The notes: generated from the sequence alone by a model not told the origin. Positions 1 through 8,382 are shown, counted from the stretch's first letter. The stretch: DNA of 28,314 nucleotides from a bacterium (GCA_017444705.1 JAFSWA010000077.1:1-28314), one strand, 5' to 3'. Translations and numbers: made by a program.

Positions 1-2
1 AT

Positions 3-101
3 AATAATGATACTGTCAATTTCTCAGCAGTTTGGGAAGGTATAGGAAACGGTGCAAATAAAAATGATACGACTTTAAGAACTATATGTGTAAGTAAGTA
101 G
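3..101 (+). CDS. 3' end of an unidentified protein (partial)
   Basis: An open frame enters from the left edge and stops at TAG 99-101, giving about 32 residues that end in ...TLRTICVSK. The tail contains a Trp-Glu-Gly and Gly/Asn-rich stretch typical of the end of a small extracellular or pilin-like domain, but this is too little to identify. A strong hairpin terminator follows within 25 nt, which supports this being the real end of a plus-strand gene. The start and most of the protein lie outside the window. Confidence 0.6.
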   Translation, partial: NNDTVNFSAVWEGIGNGANKNDTTLRTICVSK

Positions 102-122
102 TAGTAAAAACTCAGAAGGTAG

Positions 123-158
123 GTTGCGGTAAATTAATTATTTACCGCAACATTTTTT
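123..158 (+). terminator. Rho-independent terminator of the upstream gene
   Basis: A perfect 12-bp inverted repeat (123-134 with 140-151, stem beginning GTTGCGGT) encloses a 5-nt loop and is followed by a run of six T at 153-158. It lies just after the stop of the partial gene at the left edge. Confidence 0.85.
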
Positions 159-290
159 GGATTGCGTCGCTATCGCTCGCAATGACATAGAATTTCCCTC
201 TCCATTGGAGAGGGATTAAGGGAGAGGGTATTTTCTGTATTTTACCCCACCGGTATTTGTAGGCGAGTGCGAGCCTTACAAGCTTAGGCA
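159..290. repeat. Hairpin-rich intergenic repeat-like element
   Basis: This non-coding stretch lies between the terminator and typA. It has several nested inverted repeats: ATTGCG (161-166) with CGCAAT (178-183); CCCTCTCC (196-203) with GGAGAGGG (207-214) and a further GGAGAGGG copy at 221-228; and a GGCGAG/GAGCC-type repeat near 262-276. It is more GC-rich than the flanking DNA. Similar TTGCGAGCGA... and CCCTCTCC... blocks are common as dispersed intergenic repeats in bacterial genomes. Only one copy is in this window, so its dispersed nature is inference. Confidence 0.45.
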
Positions 291-394
291 GGACTATAAA
301 AAAACAAAAAATAATGAATAATAGTGTGCAATGTAAAAATGTTTGTATTATCATTTAACTGTAATTAAGACCTAAAAACGGAATATTAATAACT

Positions 395-2188
395 ATGAAA
401 AATGAAAAGATAAGAAATATTGCAATAATTGCACACGTTGACCACGGCAAAACAACCCTTGTTGATTGCATGTTAAAACAGGCAGGTGTTTTCAGGGAAA
501 ACCAAAAAGTTCAGGAACGTGTTCTTGACAGTAATGAAATCGAACGTGAAAGAGGAATTACAATTCTTTCAAAAAACATAGCCATAAACTATCGAGGTTA
601 CAAAATTAATGTTGTTGACACCCCCGGGCACGCAGATTTTGGAGGTGAGGTCGAACGTGTTTTGGGTATGGTTGACGGAGCCTTATTAATCGTTGACGCA
701 GCAGAAGGTCCTATGCCCCAAACCCGCTTTGTACTTTCAAAAGCATTGGAATTAGGCATTAGAATTATAGTTGTTATTAACAAAATAGATAAGCCCGCCG
801 CAGACCCTGAAAATGCACTTAACAGGGTCTTTGATTTGTTTACGGAATTGACCGACGATGAATACTTGCTTGATTTTCCATACATATATGCAAGCAGCTT
901 AAAAGGTTTTGCAAAGAAAAAATTAACCGACAAATCAGATGACATTACACCGCTTTTGGACTGTATTTTAAAAAACATAAATCCGCCATCAGGCGACCCT
1001 GATAAAAAATTACAGTTTCAGGCAACAACACTTGATTACAATGATTATGTCGGAAGAATTGTAACAGGAAGAATTGTAAACGGTGTAATTCGTTCTCAGG
1101 AACAAGTCAGTCTTATTAAAGCAGACGGTTCAATTGAAAGAGGAAAAATTGCAAAGCTTTTCGGTTTTCACGATTTAGGCAGAGTTGAAATCGAAAAAGC
1201 TTATGCAGGAGATATTGTTGCAGTTGCAGGATTTCCGGAAATCCAAATCGGGGAAACGATTTCTGACTTGAATAATCCTGTGGCACTTCCTCTGATTAAA
1301 GTTGATGAACCAACTTTACAGATGAATTTTTCCGTCAATACAAGTCCGTTTGCGGGACAGGAAGGCAAATTCGTAACTTCAAGACAATTGAGAAAAAGAC
1401 TTTATGACGAACTTGAAAAAAATGTGAGCCTGAGAGTTGAAGATACAGGTTCTACTGATGTTTTCAGAGTATCAGGCAGAGGAGAATTGCATTTAAGCAT
1501 ATTAATAGAACAAATGCGTCGTGAGGGGTTTGAGTTTCAGGTTTCAAAACCGGAAGTTATCTACAAAAACATAAATTCCGAACGCTATGAACCGTTTGAA
1601 AATCTTATGATAGATGTTCCTGAGGAAAATGCCGGGGCTTGTATTGAACGCATTGCAAGCCGTAAAGGTGAAATGGTTGATATGCAGACCAATGAAAATC
1701 GTACAAAAATGAGGTTTTCTATTCCCGCAAGAGGTTTAATCGGATTCAGAGGCGAATTTATCCGTATTACAAGAGGTGAAGGTATTATGAACCACACTTT
1801 TGATGAATATAAACCCTATGCAGGCGACATTAATAAACAACGAAGCGGTTCTCTGATTGCACATGAAACCGGTGAGGCTATTCCGTACGCATTGGCTCAA
1901 TTTGAGGACAGAGGAGTTTTCTTTGTAACCCCGAAAACAAGAGTTTACAGAGGAATGATTATCGGTGAGGGTAATCGTTCGCAGGACATTGAGGTCAATA
2001 TCTGCAAAACCAAAAAATTAACCAATATGAGAAGCTCAACTGCCGATGTTATGGTAACTTTGCAAGCTCCGAGAAAAATGGAGTTAGAGGACGCTTTGGA
2101 GTATATTGAAAACGATGAACTTGTAGAAGTAACTCCTGAAAACATCCGACTTCGCAAAGCAGATTTAACGAGAAGAATTTTTAATTAA
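395..2188 (+). CDS. typA: Ribosome-associated translational GTPase TypA/BipA
   Basis: This is a full-length 597-residue TypA/BipA. The GTPase domain at residues 1-200 shows G1 AHVDHGKT (13-20), G2 RGITI (53-57), G3 DTPGH (75-79) and G4 NKID (129-132). Elongation-factor-like domain II, the EF-G domain III/V homologues and the C-terminal TypA domain follow, with the GLIGFRGEF and YKPYAGDI signatures. In the family it binds the 70S ribosome and assists 50S assembly and stress or low-temperature growth. It is cytoplasmic. No clear Shine-Dalgarno sequence precedes the ATG; a TATTAA box lies 5 nt upstream, so the message might be nearly leaderless. The gene is followed after 44 nt by the parvulin gene on the same strand. 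The identification is very secure. Confidence 0.97.
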   Translation: MKNEKIRNIAIIAHVDHGKTTLVDCMLKQAGVFRENQKVQERVLDSNEIERERGITILSKNIAINYRGYKINVVDTPGHADFGGEVERVLGMVDGALLIVDAAEGPMPQTRFVLSKALELGIRIIVVINKIDKPAADPENALNRVFDLFTELTDDEYLLDFPYIYASSLKGFAKKKLTDKSDDITPLLDCILKNINPPSGDPDKKLQFQATTLDYNDYVGRIVTGRIVNGVIRSQEQVSLIKADGSIERGKIAKLFGFHDLGRVEIEKAYAGDIVAVAGFPEIQIGETISDLNNPVALPLIKVDEPTLQMNFSVNTSPFAGQEGKFVTSRQLRKRLYDELEKNVSLRVEDTGSTDVFRVSGRGELHLSILIEQMRREGFEFQVSKPEVIYKNINSERYEPFENLMIDVPEENAGACIERIASRKGEMVDMQTNENRTKMRFSIPARGLIGFRGEFIRITRGEGIMNHTFDEYKPYAGDINKQRSGSLIAHETGEAIPYALAQFEDRGVFFVTPKTRVYRGMIIGEGNRSQDIEVNICKTKKLTNMRSSTADVMVTLQAPRKMELEDALEYIENDELVEVTPENIRLRKADLTRRIFN

Positions 2189-2232
2189 ATTTAAAATATT
2201 TTTATGTTAAAATTCAGAAAAAGGAGTACATC

Positions 2233-2625
2233 ATGAAAAAATATATAGGACTTTTAATTATTGTTGTTATCTTATCCGGCGGAGTATTTTTGTATAATCA
2301 GTACAGCGTAGATGCTGCCGTTTCACAAAATATGAGTATGAAAAGAAACGAAGTAAAGGCAAGTCATATTTTGGTAAATTCAGAAGCACAAGCATTAAGA
2401 CTAAAAGCGGATATAGAAGAGGGAAAAATCACATTTGAAGAAGCCGCAAAGAAATATTCACAATGCCCGTCAGGACAAAACGGCGGTGATTTGGGATTTT
2501 TTGGCAGAGGAATGATGGTAAAAGAATTTGAAGATGCCGCTTTTTCTCTACCCTTAGGTAAAGTTTCAAATCCGGTTAAAACACAGTTTGGCTACCATTT
2601 AATAAAAGTTACGGGTGCAAAATAG
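2233..2625 (+). CDS. Membrane-anchored parvulin-type peptidyl-prolyl isomerase
   Basis: This 130-residue protein has an N-terminal hydrophobic signal or anchor at residues 5-20 and a single PpiC-type rotamase domain at about 41-130. Visible parvulin landmarks are ASHILV at the start, the GGDLGFFGRG loop, FEDAAFSL and the terminal FGYHLIKV. It would catalyse cis-trans isomerisation of proline bonds in exported proteins, outside the cytoplasmic membrane. It is much shorter than PrsA or SurA, since it lacks the chaperone lobes. A good AAGGAG ribosome site sits just before the ATG. It lies 44 nt after typA and may be co-transcribed. It ends only 4 nt from the end of the convergent 738-residue gene. 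The family is certain; the client proteins are unknown. Confidence 0.93.
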   Translation: MKKYIGLLIIVVILSGGVFLYNQYSVDAAVSQNMSMKRNEVKASHILVNSEAQALRLKADIEEGKITFEEAAKKYSQCPSGQNGGDLGFFGRGMMVKEFEDAAFSLPLGKVSNPVKTQFGYHLIKVTGAK

Positions 2626-2629
2626 TTGA

Positions 2630-4846
2630 TTACAGACGACTGAGGAGGTCTCTTGCATTCTTTTCAACCGAATCTGCATGTTGAAGTGCTAAATCACGAC
2701 GAACTAATAAGTCTTGCGTCAAAGCAGGGTCAACAAAAGATTCTTGTGTCAGCATCTGATTCGGGACATAAGTTGCACTGTCGTATTTGTTAATTTCACT
2801 TGGTTTTGCCTGTTGTGCGGAATTATTTTGTTGAGCGGGATTATTTTGTTGAGCCTGTGTTCCGTTTTGATTTTGCGGGTTTGTTTTTCCCGTGTACATA
2901 TCTATAAGATTTGTTGATTGATTTGAAAACGGCACATATTCTGTGGGGGTACCTTGCGGTACTTGCTGAGGTTGGTTTTGCATTTGTTGTAATTGTTGTA
3001 ATAATTTTTCTTGTTCTTGCTGCTGCATTTGAGCTTGTTGTTCTTCAAGAATTTTCTTTTTGGGTTTGCCGAATATTTTGTGTGAAAATTTCGTAAACAA
3101 ACCTGCAATAGGAGGAACAAGTACCATTGATACTAACAGTATTCTGCCGATACCGCCGCCGATACGTTTAAATCTGCCGCCTAATCTTCTTAAAAATCCG
3201 GCATTAGGGTCAGTAAGAGTATATCTTCCTGTTGACAATAATTTTGTCACTGCCGCAACAGGTTTTTGTACTATGTATCTGCCTAATCTTGTTAAGAAAT
3301 TGCCGTCTGTACCTTTGAATATTGAGCCGAAAGTAATATTTGATTTCATTGCTCCTTTTATACCTTTGTACATTGTTTCCATCTGCTCGGGAGTTTTAAT
3401 TTCTCTTTGCAAAAGATTCATAATTGAAGTTTTCAAATTGCTTCCTGCTGAATTTCTAATTGCTTCAATTGATGTATCAGACGGAGTAATTCCGAAACGT
3501 CTTAAAATCTCTACAGCTCTTTCGGGAGTGATAACCCCTTTAACACATGGTGTCCCGCTCGGTGCAATTTTTCCCTTTTCAATACATTCTAACAGCTTGA
3601 CAAGAGCTTTATCTTTCATTCCTATTTCAACACCGTGTTTGGACAGTATCTTACCTGCCTCACCAATGGTTGCACTGTCCTTACCGATTTTATCCAAAAG
3701 TGCTGACAATGCTTTATTTTTAGGTACAAGTTTGTTGTAAGCACCTACAACATCAAGAACACGTTTCGGGTCTTCAAGTTTTAATTGATTTATAATACCC
3801 TGCATTTCCGCTGAGTTTAAAGTCATTCCGTGCTCTGCCAAACCTAAGAAGTTATTAAATTTTTCGCCCATATACATTTGCATTAAGTAAGACCCCAATG
3901 TAGTACCGAAAAATTCGTCCATAAAGGTTTTTAATTTTTCACCGTCTTCCGCTTTCCTTGCTTCGTTCAAGTTCTGTGCAATGAAAAGGGCATTTAATAG
4001 CAGAGCAAATTTTCCGCCAAGTACACCTCCGCCTGATGCCTCACCAAGCATTGTAGTTGATTTACCGATAGTTTTTCCGACTGCTCCGCCGGAAGTTTTT
4101 GCCAAAGTCTGAGCTTTTGCTAAGGACAGATTCAAATCATTAGATACACCGAATAACCTTGAAAAGAACCCTGTCGGTCTGCTTATTCTTGCCAAATCTT
4201 TTGCATTTACATTTCTCATAATAGGTTCAATTTTTTTAAATGCTTCATACGGGTTAATTCGTTTTGCCGCAAATTGGTCAAGAGTATTTTTTACTATATC
4301 ATAGTTTCTTCCTAAATTTAATTTTTTGTATGAGGATTTAGACAAAAAGTCCAAAAATTCATTCATTGCTTCGACTTTTTTACCTTTTGTCCACATACCT
4401 GTTTTATCCCATGGCGCAACTGAACCGATACGCCATTTTTCGCCCATTTCTCTTACAAATTGGGGAACAGGAATTCTGCTTAAACCTCTTTTTACGGCAC
4501 CGAGTTTATTTGAAATCCATCTTAATGGTCCGAAATTGTCAACTTTTTGCCCTATTCTGTACAGACGGCTGTTTGTGTATGTATCATATTGAGTCATTGT
4601 ATCTGTTATGTTTTTGGGCTGTAAAAGAAAATTTGTACCCTTTACAATACCGATACTTGCTAACAAACTTGCCAAAAAGCTTGTTTTCATATCTCCTTTT
4701 TCGGAATTTTCAACAGAATCTGTTACCGCACCAAGCAAACGGTTTTTTGTTTTTACCTCTTCAATACCTTTTGACGGTACGTTATATGTACCGAATTGCT
4801 GCGGAGAATGATACTGATTATATGGATTTTGACCTATTTCCGGCAC
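2630..4846 (-). CDS. Large unknown membrane-associated protein with Gln-rich tail
   Basis: This 738-residue protein is not recognised as a known family. The start is GTG at 4846, preceded by AGGAAGGA. The N-terminus is Gln/Asn/Tyr-rich with a QQFGTY segment at 16-21, which may be a loose version of the Phe motif seen in other unknown proteins here. Hydrophobic Gly/Ala-rich segments lie at about 56-75, 273-294 and 566-585, separated by long helical, Lys-rich stretches. Residues 600-634 are a Gln-rich coiled-coil-like run, and 650-680 is an Asn/Gln/Ala low-complexity spacer. A final helical segment of about 50 residues closes the protein. The spacing of hydrophobic segments resembles a membrane-inserting or pore-associated protein more than a transporter. 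It is monocistronic and divergent from the flagellar genes. Function is unknown; a lineage-specific envelope or secreted protein is possible. Confidence 0.8.
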   Translation of the reverse strand: MPEIGQNPYNQYHSPQQFGTYNVPSKGIEEVKTKNRLLGAVTDSVENSEKGDMKTSFLASLLASIGIVKGTNFLLQPKNITDTMTQYDTYTNSRLYRIGQKVDNFGPLRWISNKLGAVKRGLSRIPVPQFVREMGEKWRIGSVAPWDKTGMWTKGKKVEAMNEFLDFLSKSSYKKLNLGRNYDIVKNTLDQFAAKRINPYEAFKKIEPIMRNVNAKDLARISRPTGFFSRLFGVSNDLNLSLAKAQTLAKTSGGAVGKTIGKSTTMLGEASGGGVLGGKFALLLNALFIAQNLNEARKAEDGEKLKTFMDEFFGTTLGSYLMQMYMGEKFNNFLGLAEHGMTLNSAEMQGIINQLKLEDPKRVLDVVGAYNKLVPKNKALSALLDKIGKDSATIGEAGKILSKHGVEIGMKDKALVKLLECIEKGKIAPSGTPCVKGVITPERAVEILRRFGITPSDTSIEAIRNSAGSNLKTSIMNLLQREIKTPEQMETMYKGIKGAMKSNITFGSIFKGTDGNFLTRLGRYIVQKPVAAVTKLLSTGRYTLTDPNAGFLRRLGGRFKRIGGGIGRILLVSMVLVPPIAGLFTKFSHKIFGKPKKKILEEQQAQMQQQEQEKLLQQLQQMQNQPQQVPQGTPTEYVPFSNQSTNLIDMYTGKTNPQNQNGTQAQQNNPAQQNNSAQQAKPSEINKYDSATYVPNQMLTQESFVDPALTQDLLVRRDLALQHADSVEKNARDLLSRL
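2817..2852 (-). repeat. Two-copy 18-bp tandem repeat inside the 738-aa gene
   Basis: Two 18-bp units (2817-2834 and 2835-2852) differ at one position. In the minus-strand gene they encode repeating QQNN/PAQ-type residues in the low-complexity spacer. They are probably a replication-slippage expansion. Confidence 0.6.
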
Positions 4847-4915
4847 AATATGTCCTTCCTATAAAATCTCTGTACATATATAATAAAACATTTTTTATAC
4901 TTTTTTTGCTATAAA

Positions 4916-4943
4916 TTGACTTTTTTGTAACAATCATTAAAAT
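4916..4943 (+). promoter_or_regulatory. Probable promoter of the flagellar genes
   Basis: TTGACT (4916-4921) and TAAAAT (4938-4943) are separated by 16 bp, a sigma-70-like arrangement upstream of fliJ. An AGGAAGGA sequence lies farther downstream near 4979-4986, but it is too distant from the fliJ ATG at 5020 to be its ribosome site. Confidence 0.45.
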
Positions 4944-5019
4944 ATTAATGCAAACAGATGATTTAATATTAGCAAAAAGGAAGGATAATATCAGTAAAAT
5001 AGAAAAATAGTGTAAGTTT

Positions 5020-5520
5020 ATGCCATTTCGATATAGATTGCAAAAAATACTTGATTTAAGAATAATGAAAAAAGAAGAACAGGAATTAGCTGTTGTTCGT
5101 GCAAGACAAGAGGTGGCAAGAGTTGAAAATTTAATAGACCAAAACAATCAAGAGATAACTTCTACAAGAGAAAATATGCGAAAAGCTGATTATACAATGT
5201 ATGAAGCCTACGATACCTATCTCAAACACCTTTACGATAAGGGAGTTGAGTTAGAACAGGAAAAACAGGTCGCTCTTGATAAACTCGAAGAAGAAAAACA
5301 AAAATTGTTTGAAATGGAAAAAGAAGTTAATGTTTTGGAAAAACACAAAGAAAGACTAAGAGAAATCTATTTAGAAGAAGAAAAAAAAGCAGAACTAAAA
5401 CAACTTTCGGAAATAGGCTCACAAAGGTTCTTTTTACGCACAAGAGAAGAAAAAGAAGAAGCCGAAATGTTGAGAAAAATGGCACAAGAAGCAGGTATAG
5501 AGGTATCAGATGAAGATTGA
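5020..5520 (+). CDS. fliJ: Flagellar export chaperone FliJ
   Basis: This 166-residue, almost wholly helical, charged protein begins with the family hallmark FRYRLQKILDLR at residues 3-14. An antiparallel coiled coil follows to about residue 120 and then an acidic/basic tail. FliJ is a cytoplasmic subunit of the flagellar type III export apparatus. It works with the FliI ATPase and FlhA and escorts export chaperones. It is slightly longer than typical FliJ (about 145 residues). The next gene starts inside its last codons (11-nt overlap), indicating translational coupling. The usual upstream neighbour fliI is absent: the gene on the left is a divergent unknown. There is no strong Shine-Dalgarno sequence before the ATG; an in-frame stop just upstream fixes the start. 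Confidence 0.85.
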   Translation: MPFRYRLQKILDLRIMKKEEQELAVVRARQEVARVENLIDQNNQEITSTRENMRKADYTMYEAYDTYLKHLYDKGVELEQEKQVALDKLEEEKQKLFEMEKEVNVLEKHKERLREIYLEEEKKAELKQLSEIGSQRFFLRTREEKEEAEMLRKMAQEAGIEVSDED

Positions 5521-6130
5521 AAAATTGCATAATCAAGAAGAAGTTACAACAGAACGTACAATGTCATCCGAAATGAAAGACGGAGAACAAAGTGATTTTC
5601 AAACAATTTTAAATGAAAACGCAATGAATAATTTTATTGTTTCTTCTCAGGGTTTAAACCTTATTCAGACAGATTTAACTATGGATTTTGACACTCTGAG
5701 TATTTCTCAAAGTGATGCACTGTTTTTTAACGAATTAGTTAAAAATCCTCAATTTTCTATTGGTATAGAGCAAAATCGGCTGATTAACCTCGGAGAATTG
5801 GCATCAACAAACGATATACAAGCTTACAAGTCAATGGAAGTTTCTAAGGGCTTATTTAATTTGATAAATAAAGCAAGGGATACCCAAAAACCGGTAAGAC
5901 TTGATTTTGATAACAATGTTACGGTTATTATGAAAGTTGACAAAGAAGGTAAAATTACCGCAGAATTTATACCCGGTGACAAAGCAGTTGAAGCTTATTT
6001 AAGAAATAATATTCCGTTTTTAAAGCAAAAATTTGAAGAACAGAATATAGTATATAACGATTTGTATTACAGACAAAACAGCAGAGAACAAAGACAAAGA
6101 AATTATAAGGGAGAGTCAGAAGATGAATGA
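5510..6130 (+). CDS. fliK: FliK-like flagellar hook-length control protein
   Basis: This 206-residue protein has a disordered, polar N-terminal half and a C-terminal domain at about 126-195. That domain matches the FliK C-terminal pattern: PVRLDF, then V-x-V-x-M-K-V-x-x-E-G-K-I, then A-E-F-I-P-G-D-K-A-V-E-A-Y-L-R, and a following amphipathic helix. FliK measures hook length and triggers the export specificity switch. The protein is about half the usual length, mainly because the N-terminal ruler region is short. It overlaps fliJ by 11 nt and the next gene by 8 nt, the classical fliJ-fliK order. The assignment rests on the C-domain pattern plus context, not on strong identity. Confidence 0.68.
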   Translation: MKIEKLHNQEEVTTERTMSSEMKDGEQSDFQTILNENAMNNFIVSSQGLNLIQTDLTMDFDTLSISQSDALFFNELVKNPQFSIGIEQNRLINLGELASTNDIQAYKSMEVSKGLFNLINKARDTQKPVRLDFDNNVTVIMKVDKEGKITAEFIPGDKAVEAYLRNNIPFLKQKFEEQNIVYNDLYYRQNSREQRQRNYKGESEDE

Positions 6131-6959
6131 TTCATTTGTAAATGCACTAAATACTAAAAAGGTTACAAAAGCTTGGTTAGACGCAATAGGTGAAAACCTT
6201 ACCAATGTTTATACCGTTGGTTACAGAGAATCTCAACCGACATTTAAAACATTTTTGGACAGTTCTATTTCCGAAAATGTTCACAGAAAATTTGATCAGG
6301 GTAAATCAATGCCCGGTACCTCTCCTGAGAACATATATCTTGAAGGACAGGGCTTTTTTACTGTCAGAAACGATGCCGGAGCATTATCCTACACTCGTTT
6401 GGGAGAATTTAAGTTTGACTCGGAAGGTGTTTACAGAAGTAAAGAAGGACTTGCGGTTCAAGGCTACATTTTAAATGATAAAGGCGAAATTATGCAGGGT
6501 GCAAAGGCTCTTAATGCCGCACAATTTGAAGAAACTGCACTAAATGGCGGTGTTGCGGATATCCCGACAACTAATATTAAATTATGGATTGACCCAAATA
6601 ACGGTAAATATCTCGGAAAATATGATGAATTTGAATTTAAAGGTGACGGTATTTTATACGGTAAAGCAGATAGCGGAAAAGTCGTTGTACCGTTATTTAA
6701 AGTAGCTATTATGAATTTTCATAATCCGGAAGGTTTGTTTGAAGTAAGTCAAGGAAGATTTATGGAGACAGAAGATTCAGGAAAACCGGTAATTGGCAGA
6801 GGTGATGTCAGAGGCGGTCTTATTGAAATGTCAAATACTGATTTTTCTGCAAACATAACTTATTTCAAACAGGCAAAATTACAAATGGATATTGCAAACA
6901 AACTTGTTTCTACGAATAAACAACTGCTTGAAGATGCTATTAACCTGCTTGGTTCATAG
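6123..6959 (+). CDS. Flagellar rod/hook protein (FlgG/FlgE/FlgF family)
   Basis: This 278-residue flagellar axial protein has the N-terminal coiled-coil pattern ending in ENLTNVYTVGYR, a degenerate form of the family's ANNLANxNTxGYK. Next come the middle-domain signatures LEGQGFFTVRN and YTRLGEFKFDSEG. The closing C-terminal helix (GGLIEMSNTDF... then K-x-V-S-T-N-K-Q-L-L-E) is where family members have SNVD and T-x-D-x-M-L. Its length fits the distal-rod protein FlgG better than FlgE, but its position after fliK is where the hook gene flgE usually sits. It would be exported and assembled in the rod or hook. The start overlaps the fliK-like stop, with GGGAGAG 8-13 nt upstream. No flgD hook-cap gene lies between. 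The exact subunit identity is open. Confidence 0.82.
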   Translation: MNDSFVNALNTKKVTKAWLDAIGENLTNVYTVGYRESQPTFKTFLDSSISENVHRKFDQGKSMPGTSPENIYLEGQGFFTVRNDAGALSYTRLGEFKFDSEGVYRSKEGLAVQGYILNDKGEIMQGAKALNAAQFEETALNGGVADIPTTNIKLWIDPNNGKYLGKYDEFEFKGDGILYGKADSGKVVVPLFKVAIMNFHNPEGLFEVSQGRFMETEDSGKPVIGRGDVRGGLIEMSNTDFSANITYFKQAKLQMDIANKLVSTNKQLLEDAINLLGS

Positions 6960-6963
6960 TGTT

Positions 6964-8382
6964 TTAAAATTTGAAATTTCTTGCACCGGTTTCGATTTTA
7001 GAAAGATTTTCAACTGTTATTTTTCTGATATTTTCATCTTGTATATTATCAATTTCTGTTTTTATAAGTTCTTCGCCTGTTAATTTTGTTAAAGGCGATG
7101 CATAATCAACCAAATATTCTTTCAAGGTTAAAAGTGCATTCGGGTGGCAGAAATTATGAATTTGCTGTTTTTTGCAGATTTCCATAAACCTGTCGCCTGT
7201 TCTTCCGCTTCCATAGCAAGCAGTACAAAAGCTGGGCAAATAACCTAATTTCATAAGCCAATTAACCACTTCGTCAAGAGTACGTCTGTCTGAAACTTCA
7301 AACTGAGCGGATTCTTTGTCCTCTTCTGACGGATTATCATAGCCGCCCACACTGGTTTTTGAGCCTCCGCTCATCTGTGATACCCCCAATGCGAGCAATT
7401 TTTCACGACAAGACGCTGATTCTCTTGTTGAGATTATCAGTCCTGTATATGGAACCGCAACTCTTATACAAGCAACTATTTTGCAGAAAGTCTCATCATC
7501 AATTCCGTTGTCAAAAGTATCCGGGTCAATACCGTCTGCGGGTTTAATTCGGGGGACACTTATTGCGTGAGGTCCAACGCCGTATGCAGCTTCAAGGTGT
7601 TCAGCATGCATTAATAATGCACTAAACTCATATAAATATGATTCAAGCCCAAACAAAACACCCAAACTTACATCATCAATTCCGCCCTGCATAGCTCTGT
7701 CCATAGCCTCTGTATGGTATGCGTAATTGTGTTTGGGTCCTGTCGGATGAAGTTTTTCATAAGATTCTTTGTTATAAGTTTCCTGAAATAAAACATAGGT
7801 ACCGATTCCGGCTTCGTGAAGTTTTTTGTAATTTTCAACCGTTGTAGCGGCAATATTCACATTAATTCGTCTTATAGCACCGTTTTTATGTTTTATAGAA
7901 TAAATTGTTTTTATTGATTCCAAAACATATTCAATCGGATTATTAACAGGATCCTCGCCTGTTTCGAGTGCAATTCTTTTATGACCCATATCTTGAAGAG
8001 CAATTACCTCTTTTTTTATTTCTTCTTGTGTCATTTTCTTGCGTGGAATTGTCGTATTCTTTGAATGGTAAGGACAATAAACACAGCCGTTTACACAATA
8101 ATTTGAAATATATAAAGGTGCAAAAAGAACAATTCTGTTACCGTAATATTTCTCTTTAATTTTTTTTGCAAGACTTAAAATCTCGTCATTTTTTTCTTTT
8201 ATGTTACAAGTCAAAAGCACAGCAGCTTCTCTGTGCGTAAGACCTTTTTCAAGTTTTGCTTTTGCAATTATTTCATCTATTAGTTTGATATTTGATTTAT
8301 TTTTATCAGCAAATTTTAAGGTTTCAAGAACCTCATTATGGTCAATAAATTCCTCGGCTTTGTGTGATTTTGGGTTATACAT
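6964..8382 (-). CDS. hydG: [FeFe]-hydrogenase maturase HydG (tyrosine lyase)
   Basis: This 472-residue radical S-adenosylmethionine enzyme splits tyrosine and makes the CO and cyanide ligands of the hydrogenase H-cluster. The radical-SAM CX3CX2C is C96, C100, C103. The HydG-specific second cluster motif CX2CX22C is C386, C389, C412, within CTACYGSGRTGDRFM; this separates it from ThiH, which has a shorter C-terminus. The start at 8382 was chosen over a longer frame because GAGGGGG sits just upstream and a TTGAAT/TATACT promoter lies at 8402-8429. No hydE, hydF or hydrogenase gene is in the window, so the partners must be elsewhere. It converges on the flagellar module with a 4-nt gap. It implies an anaerobic, H2-producing or H2-using cell. 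Confidence 0.95.
   Translation of the reverse strand: MYNPKSHKAEEFIDHNEVLETLKFADKNKSNIKLIDEIIAKAKLEKGLTHREAAVLLTCNIKEKNDEILSLAKKIKEKYYGNRIVLFAPLYISNYCVNGCVYCPYHSKNTTIPRKKMTQEEIKKEVIALQDMGHKRIALETGEDPVNNPIEYVLESIKTIYSIKHKNGAIRRINVNIAATTVENYKKLHEAGIGTYVLFQETYNKESYEKLHPTGPKHNYAYHTEAMDRAMQGGIDDVSLGVLFGLESYLYEFSALLMHAEHLEAAYGVGPHAISVPRIKPADGIDPDTFDNGIDDETFCKIVACIRVAVPYTGLIISTRESASCREKLLALGVSQMSGGSKTSVGGYDNPSEEDKESAQFEVSDRRTLDEVVNWLMKLGYLPSFCTACYGSGRTGDRFMEICKKQQIHNFCHPNALLTLKEYLVDYASPLTKLTGEELIKTEIDNIQDENIRKITVENLSKIETGARNFKF

Noticed and set aside
142..354. Minus-strand 70-codon frame near the left edge
   Set aside because: It runs across the terminator and the hairpin-rich repeat, has no ribosome site and reads the repeat itself as protein.
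3060..3740. 226-codon plus-strand frame
   Set aside because: It is wholly antisense to the 738-residue gene, which has a ribosome site and a more protein-like composition.
4366..4914. 182-codon plus-strand frame
   Set aside because: It is antisense to the start of the 738-residue gene, with very biased hydrophobic and Tyr/Phe content. It is a shadow.
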